Assembly: GCA_026713385.1 (NCBI GenBank)
Contig: JAPOOP010000439.1
Span: 1-33,219, forward strand
Source: Candidatus Poribacteria bacterium
Lineage (GTDB): Bacteria; Poribacteria; WGA-4E; WGA-3G
Length of the DNA: 33,219 nucleotides
Reading direction: 5' to 3'
Below the pieces are notes generated by a model. The model was not told the origin of the DNA. It did no database searches and worked only from the letters and a program-made list of their open reading frames with translations. Shown here piece after piece: positions 16,917-25,320 of the stretch. The position numbers and the translations under genes were made by a program. Every line of letters starts with the position of its first letter. Positions within the stretch are counted from its first letter, which is position 1.

Positions 16917-19900
16917 TTACTTCCGCACGGCGATTTTTCCCACCTTTTGTTTGCGGACATCCCCTTTGCGGGCGGTAAATTTGTAGAGATAGACCCCGTT
17001 CGCAAGCGGTTCGCCATCGGCATCGTAGCCGTCATAGTGGAATTCGTTGAATGAGACGGACGCATCGAGTGTGTCAATGGCGAGGATACGGCGACCGGTA
17101 ATCGTATAGATTTTCAGGCTGACCTCGTCCGCACTTTCTGTCAGGTAGTAAGCGAAATGGGTGCCGCTTCCCGGCACAAATGGATTCGGGAAGTTGGCAA
17201 TATTTTTGATTTCAAATTCCCCAGCGACAGTCGCAGTGCGATCTGTGTCTGAGATATTGCCGTTTGCGTCCTGTGCCTGTAACCGGATGCGGTATTCGCC
17301 CGGTTCAAGAACGGGCGTGTAGGTGATCAGGAGCAGGTTGTTGTTTGTCGGCGATGCCGCAATCACATATTCGTCTTGTGGCACGTTTTCGCCGTTTTTA
17401 GTGAGGATTATATTCTCCGGACGTGAATCGATCCCGTTCGCGTCCTCCATCTGCACCGAGATGGTTGGTGTATCAGAGATATAATCGCCATCGACAAAAC
17501 CTTGATGGTCAAAGGTTAACGCAAGTGCGGGGGGGATCGTGTCACTGTGTGAGAGCAGCGCAAATGTCCCCGGCAGTTTGACCTCCGCTGAGATAGTGTC
17601 TCCACTCGTTATTTCCTCGCCGACCCGAATCCAATTTCCGTTATCAATGTCACGCTGATAGATATGGGCATCTTTTCGGGAATCGGAGTTCCCTTCTACC
17701 TTTTGGAAAGAAGCGGTCACTGTAAGTGTAGGATGGGTATGCAACGCCGATTCCTCCAAGTCGAATTGATAGGCGAGTGCGGATGTTGAGAGTGCCGCCG
17801 TAATATCGGGTTGATTTGTAATGGCAAGAGCTTCTTCGGCATACGTCAGAACGGTACTCGTTTGCACACTGCCGGACGGAACGGTAATACGAAAAATACC
17901 ATCTGGACTCTGAATCGGTTGATTGAGCGTTTCGGGTGTAAGGATAATACGGTTGCCTGAAAACCGCCGCGATGTCCAGTTATTTCTTTCCCGTTCTTCA
18001 ATGATGCTTCCCTGTGGGTGTTCGGCGGATGGTGGATCTACGTAGACCGTAACGAAATATTCACCGGGGGGTGGTTGCCAAGGAACACTTACGACAACTT
18101 GGCTGCCCGGTAGAATTTCGGGAAGTATTTGGAGATTCCCAATTGGAGTAGCGTTCTGGAGCTCAGTAAGCACGTCCGCAATGCTGACGTTTGTATTCGG
18201 GATATCGGTGTTCCCACTCAACGCTTTTACAAAGAACTGAACGGGAACATTTCGCACTGTTTGGACCTCTCGGTTTCGAACTTGTACTGAGAGCGTAAAT
18301 GGCGGTGTGGTGTCCCATGTAAGGGTTTGATCCAAAACGACGAGGTCAATGTCAATTTCATCATATCCTACATCGAAAGTGACTAACTCTGTTTGAAATG
18401 TTCGTCCACTTTTAACTTTGATCTCCGCGTAATAATCGATAATTTCTCCGTAGGGATAGCCCGGAATAGGTCGCTGACTTCTGTAGGTGGAACCAGCATG
18501 CGGCACGACAGGAATCGTGAAAAATTCGTGACCATCCAAACTCCAAAACAGCGTCATTTCGTCAATAGCATTTTCGTCCAGGACTTCTACGTAAAGGTGC
18601 ATCGGTTGGTTCGGTGCAACAGGAAAGGGAACAAGGCGTACACTGTTGACATATCGGGATAAGATATTGTAGGTTGCATGCCCTAAAGCCTCTTCATCTG
18701 CATTCCATGCGTAAACCTGGACAGCACCGACATCAAAATCAGGAGCGGCGGGGACTCGTATTTCTGTGTTGACCTGTCCATTGACGATGGGAACAATTTC
18801 CGGTTTCAGTTTTATGTCTTTTGAAATTGCGGCTTCGGTTGTCGGAACAACGGTAATTTCGGCATCTCCGCTGAAATTCCGGTCGGATAGCGTTCCAGAA
18901 ACCGAGAGAAAGGTATCTCCTTGAGAAGCATTTCGTCCTTGCTCGGCACTGATGTCGGCTGTGACTTGTATTGTGTTACTCGGTATTTTCAAGTTTGTCG
19001 CTGGATCTCCGAAAAGGGTGAAGACTTCAGCGAGATCAAGAAATCTGGGTGTATTGATGAGGAACTGGGTTTTCGCCTGTGCAAGGATAGCACCGAAACT
19101 GCGGATCTGCTTGTTGAAGATGACGTCAAAAATTTCGGCGTTCAGGTAGTAGTCGCCATCTAACAGTCCAATACTGGTTGCGGCGATGACGGCGATGGCA
19201 CCACCGTTTTCCGAGCGCAGGAGTTCTTCAACGAGACTGTTTTTATTCCCTTCAAACGCCCCTGTGTAGCAGGTCATACTGATAACGAAGGGGAGTTGTG
19301 AAATATTGGTTAAATTCTGTTCGGGATCTGCAAAGTCAAGCATCCGACTGGAGGCCCATATACCGCCACCACCGTGTCCGATATAGTTGACGATGCTGGC
19401 TCCGTCATTAAAGCCGTCGATAACTCGTCTACCGATAGGGGTAAGGGGACTGTCTGCAGTCAAAATCGGATTGTCCGTATGGGATGCGTAGATACGTTGG
19501 GTTTCGTATTTGGCATTCAGTTGATTGTGGGTGATAAGCTGACTGGTTTGCCAGTGGAATCTGAGATCTGAACCTGCCAGCATGAGGAGTCGCTTATGCC
19601 AAGAACCGGTTGGCGAAGAGGTTTCATAGTTGATGACACGTTCGATGAATATGCGTACATCGACGCGATTATTGGCTGGCATTCTACCGATGAGCATGTC
19701 TGGAAAACTATCTTCGCCTCGAAATGTAACGAATTGATGGTCGGACGCACTGGATCCGTAGCCTGGGATTTGCACCTGCATTGTCGGGACGAAATTAGGT
19801 TCATTTTTGATGTCGATATTTGTATCGCCTATGAGAAAGACATAGGTCGGAGCAGGCGGTTGCCAATTGTGATAAGCATAATTGAGGAATTCGCGGATAG

Positions 19901-22139
19901 CCTCAGGATTGAGCAGACCGTAGTTAAATTCATCGTAGATGTTTTGGACATCGACGACTTTCGTGCGCAATCCTTGTTGGGCGCGATAGTCGGCAAGAGG
20001 CTGAACGTCCTGAATAAAGTGGTTATGTGTAATGATGATGTAGTCTGCCGCGTTGTGGGTGCTACGCAGATCGGATGGTGCGTCTACCGAGATTTTCGGT
20101 TTTCGGAATTGGTTACGGGTAAGTGCGATGTATTGGATGGTAGGATCGTTCGCATCCTTAGGACGAATTTGGGTCGAGCGGAAGATGACCCTGTAAGTTC
20201 CAGGGATATCTTCGTCGACAAGTGGGGATAAGCCTACGTAACGCGTGCCGTCGATGCCATAAACCTCGATGTTTGGTGTGGTGAAATTTATTAATTCGAC
20301 CTTGAAGTTTGAGTTCACAGCACCTGTTTCGTCCCGGAACGGAGTAATTGCAAAGGGTAGCGTATCCGCTTCAGCTTTAAAATCTCGCCAGTAGTCGATT
20401 TGGAGCCAATTGAACAGAATGATATCGATAGGGGCTTCAGGGTGACCGGGGTTTGTAATCCGAATCGCGTTCTTTCCTTGATTGAGAAAGGACTGGGGGA
20501 TTTCCTGATTCTGGATTTGGTATTCGGTTTCGCCAGTCCAACGGGCTTCTCCAAATTCGATTTTATCGTTTAGCCAAACAGTGCATAGGTGCGGTGTGTT
20601 GGTTCTACCGTGGAGACTGACTCGGACTGTTGTAGGTAGAGCAGTGTCTGAAACGCTCGGAAGATTGAAGTTGAATGTTTTCAATGCGGGAGCACTTAAT
20701 TGTGACCAGAACCAGCTGTCATCTGGGAGCGGTGGCAGTTCCGTCAAGCGGAACTGACGCTGTAGCAATCCTTGACTAAATTCTGTATATGTCTGGCTTG
20801 CTGTAAGGTTGACATTACGGAAGCGTCTGAACTGTTGGTCTTTCTCGATATGTGCGCGTGTGAGGAAACGCTGGTAAGATTGCGTGTGACTTGTATTTGG
20901 GAGCGGCGTTTTCGTTCCCATCCGGATCCCGGGTCCCGCGCCCCAGGAGAGCCAATAGATATTCTCATCGGAGTTGGGGTCGATATAACTGGTCTTTCCA
21001 TGCTGCCGTTCGCCATAGAAAATGATTTCGTCTGTTAGGTCGAATCTTTTGTCGGCTTCACCACGGACAAAAATTGGTATCTGTTTTCCTTTATTTGATA
21101 GCGTCAATGTCGCTGGTGCTATCGCTTCTAAATTGGCACCGGCAGTTGCGAGGTCCTGCGCTGTAATACTGTACATGCCGGATTCAGTGATGCTGATTCT
21201 ATAACGCGGTCCTGTGAACGGAATGCTTGGTGCTGCAGGTGCTCGCTCTTTTAAAAATGAAGTGGGCGGAGAACGCCATTGAATCGCGCTCTGTGGGTTA
21301 ACAAGCATATCAGCGAAAATTGCGTCAAATGCGTCAGATTCGGTATGTAAACCACTGGGTATAGTGGATAAGACAGTAGACTGTGCTGGCATCTGTAGGG
21401 ATGGGGTTACCTCGCCTGTACGGAAGCGTACCTCTACCACGAGTCGGTGATAGAGTCTCACTTCACGGCGGGCAGGATTGTACTGGACAGGATTCAGTTG
21501 AATCGGGAGGACGCGGTTCTCTCGGATCCAACCGACTTTCCCGATTTCTGCGAGACGTTCTGGGAAAAATCGATCTCTTTGTTCGCTTGAGGTGTGCGGA
21601 GTTGTTTCTATCTTATGTGTGCTAAAATCCGTATCAATCACCCGCAATTGGAAATTTACGTCGGGTGGGACACTCATGAGCGTGGATTGCATCGGAAGGT
21701 GCGGCATGCCGAATTCGGTAATGAAATTACATCCTGGGAAAGATATAGATTGGCTCTCGGCTTTTGGCTCTCGGCTTTCGGCAAAGAGGTCTGCGTTTAA
21801 CAAAGTGTCCTTGCTGACTGCCGACTGCTGACGGTTTCCGACTGCCATTCCGCTGTCATCTAACAGGAAATCGGATTTAGGGATGACGAGTTGGATCGTT
21901 ACACCTTGCAAGGTACTACTGACTAATTCAATTTCTCTTTGGGTTTTCGCGCTGTTCCTTGTTGAAGCACGGGTGCTTTGGTTTCTTAAGGGAGTCGGTG
22001 CGGCTTCTGCGACTCTGTGAGGATGAATCGGACTCACGAGAGGCAGAGGACCCGTTTGTAAATAAAAGAAAAGCGTTATGAATAGTATGAGTAACCGTAC
22101 GGGCGAGATCGCGCGTGTCTTTGAGGGACGAGTTCGCAT
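16917..22139 (-). CDS. Giant secreted peptidase C25 (gingipain-type) with C-terminal FlgD/T9SS-like domain
   Basis: 1740 residues. The ATG at 22139 has GGAG 11 bases upstream. The N-terminus has an Arg-rich start then a hydrophobic segment (LLILFITLFFYLQTG), consistent with export. Residues ~300-400 (RYRISITESGMYSITAQDLA, then FYGERQHG) resemble the PorU-type N-terminal region. The C25 domain starts at ADYIIITHNHFI and carries the catalytic dyad: H922 in NYIGHGGGG and C957 in SMTCYTGAFEG. Later beta domains include a CARDB-like segment (LTWDTTPPFTLSVQVRN). The last ~95 residues (NIANFPNPFVPGSGTHFAYY to GVYLYKFTARKG) are FlgD-Ig/type A sorting-like. It should be a cysteine endopeptidase at the cell surface or outside. 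Residues ~101-130 are encoded by an inserted dispersed repeat. Confidence 0.93.
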   Translation of the reverse strand: MRTRPSKTRAISPVRLLILFITLFFYLQTGPLPLVSPIHPHRVAEAAPTPLRNQSTRASTRNSAKTQREIELVSSTLQGVTIQLVIPKSDFLLDDSGMAVGNRQQSAVSKDTLLNADLFAESREPKAESQSISFPGCNFITEFGMPHLPMQSTLMSVPPDVNFQLRVIDTDFSTHKIETTPHTSSEQRDRFFPERLAEIGKVGWIRENRVLPIQLNPVQYNPARREVRLYHRLVVEVRFRTGEVTPSLQMPAQSTVLSTIPSGLHTESDAFDAIFADMLVNPQSAIQWRSPPTSFLKERAPAAPSIPFTGPRYRISITESGMYSITAQDLATAGANLEAIAPATLTLSNKGKQIPIFVRGEADKRFDLTDEIIFYGERQHGKTSYIDPNSDENIYWLSWGAGPGIRMGTKTPLPNTSHTQSYQRFLTRAHIEKDQQFRRFRNVNLTASQTYTEFSQGLLQRQFRLTELPPLPDDSWFWSQLSAPALKTFNFNLPSVSDTALPTTVRVSLHGRTNTPHLCTVWLNDKIEFGEARWTGETEYQIQNQEIPQSFLNQGKNAIRITNPGHPEAPIDIILFNWLQIDYWRDFKAEADTLPFAITPFRDETGAVNSNFKVELINFTTPNIEVYGIDGTRYVGLSPLVDEDIPGTYRVIFRSTQIRPKDANDPTIQYIALTRNQFRKPKISVDAPSDLRSTHNAADYIIITHNHFIQDVQPLADYRAQQGLRTKVVDVQNIYDEFNYGLLNPEAIREFLNYAYHNWQPPAPTYVFLIGDTNIDIKNEPNFVPTMQVQIPGYGSSASDHQFVTFRGEDSFPDMLIGRMPANNRVDVRIFIERVINYETSSPTGSWHKRLLMLAGSDLRFHWQTSQLITHNQLNAKYETQRIYASHTDNPILTADSPLTPIGRRVIDGFNDGASIVNYIGHGGGGIWASSRMLDFADPEQNLTNISQLPFVISMTCYTGAFEGNKNSLVEELLRSENGGAIAVIAATSIGLLDGDYYLNAEIFDVIFNKQIRSFGAILAQAKTQFLINTPRFLDLAEVFTLFGDPATNLKIPSNTIQVTADISAEQGRNASQGDTFLSVSGTLSDRNFSGDAEITVVPTTEAAISKDIKLKPEIVPIVNGQVNTEIRVPAAPDFDVGAVQVYAWNADEEALGHATYNILSRYVNSVRLVPFPVAPNQPMHLYVEVLDENAIDEMTLFWSLDGHEFFTIPVVPHAGSTYRSQRPIPGYPYGEIIDYYAEIKVKSGRTFQTELVTFDVGYDEIDIDLVVLDQTLTWDTTPPFTLSVQVRNREVQTVRNVPVQFFVKALSGNTDIPNTNVSIADVLTELQNATPIGNLQILPEILPGSQVVVSVPWQPPPGEYFVTVYVDPPSAEHPQGSIIEERERNNWTSRRFSGNRIILTPETLNQPIQSPDGIFRITVPSGSVQTSTVLTYAEEALAITNQPDITAALSTSALAYQFDLEESALHTHPTLTVTASFQKVEGNSDSRKDAHIYQRDIDNGNWIRVGEEITSGDTISAEVKLPGTFALLSHSDTIPPALALTFDHQGFVDGDYISDTPTISVQMEDANGIDSRPENIILTKNGENVPQDEYVIAASPTNNNLLLITYTPVLEPGEYRIRLQAQDANGNISDTDRTATVAGEFEIKNIANFPNPFVPGSGTHFAYYLTESADEVSLKIYTITGRRILAIDTLDASVSFNEFHYDGYDADGEPLANGVYLYKFTARKGDVRKQKVGKIAVRK
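21752..21840 (-). repeat. Dispersed repeat embedded in frame in the C25 peptidase gene
   Basis: Read on the minus strand: GTCAGCAGTCGGCAGTCAGC, then CTTTGTTAAACG-CAGACCTCTTTGCC, then GAAAGCCGAGAGCC repeats. The same blocks occur outside genes at 27308-27386 and 30130-30199. Here the element is translated without interrupting the frame (residues ~101-130, NRQQSAVSKDTLLNADLFAE and following), giving a polar, low-complexity insert. Confidence 0.65.
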
Positions 22140-22440
22140 GAAAGAATTAACTCCGAGGTGTTAAATTTGCCAAACCGATAAATCGTAATTTGTAAAGTAT
22201 CCGTGGTTGGGTAGCCCCAATTTGTAGTATTTGTTGTCCGGTGTTTCGTTTTTCTTTAAATAATATGAGGAATATGGAGAACCGAGAGGTAAATGACCTT
22301 GACTTTGGACACATGGGATTGTTTATTCGGCGCGCTTGGCAAGCGAGATGTTTTTGCTTTGGCTCTTGATAGGGCACTTCTTTTTTTCTGGATCTCGCCA
22401 GCGGCGCGCCTACTGGTAGATGTGCGATTGGAGATCGCAC
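22140..22440 (-). other. Non-coding spacer upstream of the C25 peptidase gene
   Basis: A 97-codon frame fills this gap on the minus strand, but its product is basic and low in structure, it matches nothing I know, and it has no convincing ribosome site. I treat the stretch as the leader and promoter region of the peptidase gene. The only signal I can point to is the GGAG ribosome site just before 22139. Confidence 0.45.
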
Positions 22441-23034
22441 TCACTTGTTCTCTGCGAGGTGATAGACCTCAATTTCTCGGATTTGGGCGATTGCGGGTTG
22501 CATGACGCGATAGTGCGGATAGTATTGACCTACGAGGGTCGTGCGTCGGTCGACGATTTTGTCGCCCGGTTCTGCTATCACTTTATTCACAATGACATCA
22601 TCAACAGTTCGGGTGACGGCAATGCGAATCATCTTCGTCTGAAAGTTCAATCTATCAAAGGTAAACTGGGCTTGTGCGAGTTCGTCGCCGATATTGCGTC
22701 GCTGGATGATTGTATCAAAAGTTTCCCATTCGCCGGTTTCAGGGTTCAGGTAATCCATCTCAAACCGAAATAGGTTGCCATTGTAAATGATGATTTTTCG
22801 GACGGGGTGGACCTCAGCGAATCTGATAATGAAGTTCCGGTCATTCTGCGCTGGGAGTGTTGCCAGCGTTTCGATATTTCCATCATTCATGCCGGGATGG
22901 TTTGCTTCGGTGCCGTAGGCGGCACTCGCTATATTTGCGCTGTACTGTGTGGATAATATTTGCGCAACTCTACACGCATTGAGGTGTAAACAGATTGCGA
23001 TGAGGCAGCAGGTAATTAAAGTCATACGTCTCAT
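22441..23034 (-). CDS. Lipoprotein with discoidin (F5/8 type C)-like beta-sandwich
   Basis: 197 residues. The ATG at 23034 overlaps the stop of the preceding vertex-protein gene (ATGA) and has AGGAGG 7 bases upstream, so translation is coupled. Residues 1-21 (MRRMTLITCCLIAICLHLNAC) end in a lipobox with the modified cysteine at 21, placing the protein in the envelope. The body (EANHPGMNDGNIETLATLP, FIIRFAEVHPVRKIIIYNGN, then WETFDTII and MIRIAVTRTVDD) has the loop and strand pattern of galactose-binding-like/discoidin folds. The ligand is unknown. It is odd that a membrane lipoprotein is translationally coupled to cytosolic microcompartment shell proteins. Confidence 0.75.
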   Translation of the reverse strand: MRRMTLITCCLIAICLHLNACRVAQILSTQYSANIASAAYGTEANHPGMNDGNIETLATLPAQNDRNFIIRFAEVHPVRKIIIYNGNLFRFEMDYLNPETGEWETFDTIIQRRNIGDELAQAQFTFDRLNFQTKMIRIAVTRTVDDVIVNKVIAEPGDKIVDRRTTLVGQYYPHYRVMQPAIAQIREIEVYHLAENK

Positions 23035-23318
23035 TTTGGTTCCTCCTGAAGGGTTATATCGACCCGATCAACAATCCCCATGACGAGTTCTCGGATCGGT
23101 GCGTCTTCAATGCCGAATACCTCTTGGGCTACACCGGGACCCGCACCGACTATCACCGTGTCCCCTTCGCCAGCACCGACATAGTCGATAGCGATTGTTG
23201 GCGTGCGAACGAGTTCGGATTTGACACTCAACGGTTGGATGAGCAGCAGTGTGCGGTTTTCGTATGCAGAATGTTTAACGATAGAAACGACTTTTCCGAT
23301 TACTTTGGCGATGTACAT
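23031..23318 (-). CDS. EutN/CcmL-family microcompartment vertex protein (copy 2)
   Basis: 95 residues from the ATG at 23318 (MYIAKVIGKVVSIVKH). A longer frame exists, but it would overlap the upstream vertex gene by over 100 bases, and the short start fits the family length of ~90-100. The signature is present: the MxxAKVIGxVV start, LLLIQPL, the IAIDYVGAGEGDTVIVG turn (the conserved D-xxGAGxGD-V), GPGVAQ and a final IVGIVDRVDI-like strand. Pentamers of this family cap the vertices of bacterial microcompartments. No BMC-H shell protein or enzyme cargo lies in the window, so the compartment's chemistry cannot be told. It follows the first vertex gene by 4 bases and overlaps the lipoprotein gene. 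Confidence 0.9.
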   Translation of the reverse strand: MYIAKVIGKVVSIVKHSAYENRTLLLIQPLSVKSELVRTPTIAIDYVGAGEGDTVIVGAGPGVAQEVFGIEDAPIRELVMGIVDRVDITLQEEPK

Positions 23319-23322
23319 TTTT

Positions 23323-23622
23323 TTATGACTCCGTTTCAGAGGTGCTTGGTGTGTCAAGCAACGAAATAGAATCAACGATGCCAACGATGGCAACATCGAC
23401 CGGCATCCGCTTACCGGGGATGACACTTACGGCATCGCCACCCGTAACAAAGTAGACCGTTTCGCCAACACCTGCGTCGTGTAGCGTATCTACAGCGACG
23501 AGTGGTTCGGAAATGGGGTTGCGTTTCTCGTCTAAGGGTTGTACAATGAGGAGACGTGTGCCTTCTAAACTCGGGTCTTTTCGAGTTGCAACGATGGTTC
23601 CAATTACTTTTCCTAAATCCAT
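23323..23622 (-). CDS. EutN/CcmL-family microcompartment vertex protein (copy 1)
   Basis: 99 residues (MDLGKVIGTIVATRKDPSLE start). It has LLIVQPL, VAVDTLHDAGVGETVYFVTG (the conserved D-x-GxG-E turn) and VAIVGIVDSISLL, the standard EutN/CcmL beta-barrel pattern. It is paralogous to the next gene but clearly diverged, as in loci that carry several BMC-P proteins. The ATG at 23622 is preceded by AAGG in a leader that is duplicated in tandem (23623-23663). It probably heads a three-gene transcript with the second vertex protein and the lipoprotein. Confidence 0.9.
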   Translation of the reverse strand: MDLGKVIGTIVATRKDPSLEGTRLLIVQPLDEKRNPISEPLVAVDTLHDAGVGETVYFVTGGDAVSVIPGKRMPVDVAIVGIVDSISLLDTPSTSETES

Positions 23623-23663
23623 ATTTTAATTTTACCTTGCGGATTTTTAATTTTACCTTGCGG
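23623..23663 (-). repeat. Tandem duplication of a ribosome-site leader before the vertex-protein gene
   Basis: On the minus strand CCGCAAGGTAAAATTAAAAT occurs twice head-to-tail just before the ATG, the upstream copy with one extra A. Only the inner copy is in place to act as a ribosome site. A close relative (CCGCAAGGAAAAATTAAAAT) precedes the response regulator gene and is part of the 120-bp repeat there. The next ~220 bases upstream (23664-23884) hold no gene I can support. Confidence 0.6.
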
Positions 23664-23884
23664 TTCGGTCAGGTAGGTTTCAGGTTTGAAGTTCCTTTAC
23701 GTATATCTAGGGGAAACACCCAAGCAAAAACACCTCCAAATGTAAAGCATTCTCGCTGCGAAGCAAAATTATGCCATTTAAGGAGAACCTAATTTCATTA
23801 CGGACTACGGTTAACCTAAGTTGCCACTAATCTTCAAACGAAAATTAGCTTAAGACGTATATTTTTCTCATGAAAAGAACACAC

Positions 23885-25315
23885 CTATATCTTCCCAGAA
23901 ACGAGATTGTACTCAACAAGTTTAGTATGAAGCGTGTTCCGGTTAATACCGAGGATGTCTGACGCTTTACTCCGATTTCCTTTGGTGTGCTCCAGCACGA
24001 TTTTAAAGAGCGGTTTCTCGAAGATCGCTCGGATTTCAGCGTAAAGCTCGTCTGGCGATGTTTCGGATTCCATATAGTGTTGAACGTGCGTTTGAAGCAG
24101 ATTATAAATTTGTAGGTCAAGATTTCCCTGTTCACTGGCAGGGGTCGGTTTTTCGAGTATCGGATCGAAATGCTCAGGCAATAACATTTGTCCTGAACAC
24201 ATCACGAGTGCTCGCTTGATCGCATTTTCTAATTCGCGCACGTTCCCGGGCCATTCATGAGCGATGAGGAGTTTCGCAACTTCCACAGTGATGCCGATAT
24301 TGGGAAGTTGGTATTCTTCGACGAACCGTTGTGTGAACAGATCTGTGAGTTCCGGTATGTCCTCTTTGCGTTCTCGGAGCGGTGGCAGGGAAATGGGGAT
24401 GACGTTGAGACGATAGTAGAGGTCCTCCCTGAAGGCTTTCTGCTCAATTGCGGTTTCAAGCCGTCGGTTAGTTGCGGCGATGATTCTGACATCAACAGCA
24501 TGGGTCTCGGTTCCGCCCATCGGTTCAACCTCTCGTTCTTGGAGGACACGCAACAATTTCATCTGAACTTCAATCGGCAATTCACCGATTTCATCGAGGA
24601 AGATAGTGCCACTGTCTGCCTGTTGGAATTTACCCTTCCTTGCGGTGTGTGCGTCGGTATACGCACCTCTGACGTGTCCAAAAAGCGCGCTTTCAATAAG
24701 GCTCGAAGGCATGGCACCGCAATCGACGACGACGAACGGGTTGTGGGCTCGATGGCTGTTTTGATGGATTAATTGGGCGACAAGTTCTTTACCGGTTCCG
24801 CTTTCACCTAAAACGAGGACGGTTTCGTCACTGACAGCGGCGCGTCCAATTTTATGATAGACCTGCTGCATCGCCGAACTCTGACCGACCATTCTCCCCT
24901 GTCCGTCAACATCAATGGAGGTTGTGGAGGTCTTGACGTTTTTCGTTTGGGTGCTGGCGTCCGCAGCGCGCGACACAAGGTCGAGCAATTGCCGCTGATC
25001 GATCGGTTTTGTGAGGTATCCGTAGGCACGTTGCTTTGCCGCGTCAATGGCAGTCTGTGTGGTTCCGTGTGCGGTGATTATAATAATCGAGGCGGTGTTA
25101 TTGTAACCCTGAATGTCTTCGATGAGTTCAATTCCGTTGGCATCCCCTAACCAAATGTCGAGCAGAATGACATCAACGTTTGTTTCCTTGATACAAGCAA
25201 GCGTCTCCGCGCCATTTCGGGCTTTGCGTATCTCATAGCCTGCCTTCTGAAGCGTCGCGGCGAGTATCTGTCGGAGGCTGTCGTCATCATCAGCGATCAG
25301 CACAAGATTTGACAT
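23885..25315 (-). CDS. NtrC-family sigma-54-dependent response regulator
   Basis: 476 residues. The receiver domain (1-~118) has the acidic pocket DDDD (9-12), phospho-acceptor D53 and K103. The AAA+ domain has Walker A GESGTGKE (170-177), Walker B FLDEIGEL (D241, E242) and the arginine-finger region REDLYYRLNV. The C-terminal Fis-type helix-turn-helix is LEHTKGNRSKASDILGINRN. The sigma-54 contact loop reads GAYTDA (217-222) instead of GAFTGA; the F-to-Y change is common and the G-to-D change is less so. An AAGGA site lies 11 bases before the ATG at 25315. The histidine kinase gene lies directly upstream, so the pair is probably a two-component system acting on sigma-54 promoters. The targets are unknown. 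Confidence 0.95.
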   Translation of the reverse strand: MSNLVLIADDDDSLRQILAATLQKAGYEIRKARNGAETLACIKETNVDVILLDIWLGDANGIELIEDIQGYNNTASIIIITAHGTTQTAIDAAKQRAYGYLTKPIDQRQLLDLVSRAADASTQTKNVKTSTTSIDVDGQGRMVGQSSAMQQVYHKIGRAAVSDETVLVLGESGTGKELVAQLIHQNSHRAHNPFVVVDCGAMPSSLIESALFGHVRGAYTDAHTARKGKFQQADSGTIFLDEIGELPIEVQMKLLRVLQEREVEPMGGTETHAVDVRIIAATNRRLETAIEQKAFREDLYYRLNVIPISLPPLRERKEDIPELTDLFTQRFVEEYQLPNIGITVEVAKLLIAHEWPGNVRELENAIKRALVMCSGQMLLPEHFDPILEKPTPASEQGNLDLQIYNLLQTHVQHYMESETSPDELYAEIRAIFEKPLFKIVLEHTKGNRSKASDILGINRNTLHTKLVEYNLVSGKI

Positions 25316-25320
25316 ATTTT

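Noticed and set aside
22147-22440. 97-codon frame on the minus strand between the lipoprotein and peptidase genes
   Set aside because: No recognisable domain, basic low-structure product, no ribosome site, and it fills exactly the promoter/leader region of the peptidase gene.
23774-23794. Minus-strand TGGCATAATTTTGCT as a sigma-54 promoter for the vertex-protein genes
   Set aside because: The GG-to-GC distance is 9 rather than 10 bases, which sigma-54 holoenzyme does not normally tolerate, and the site is ~150 bases from the start codon.
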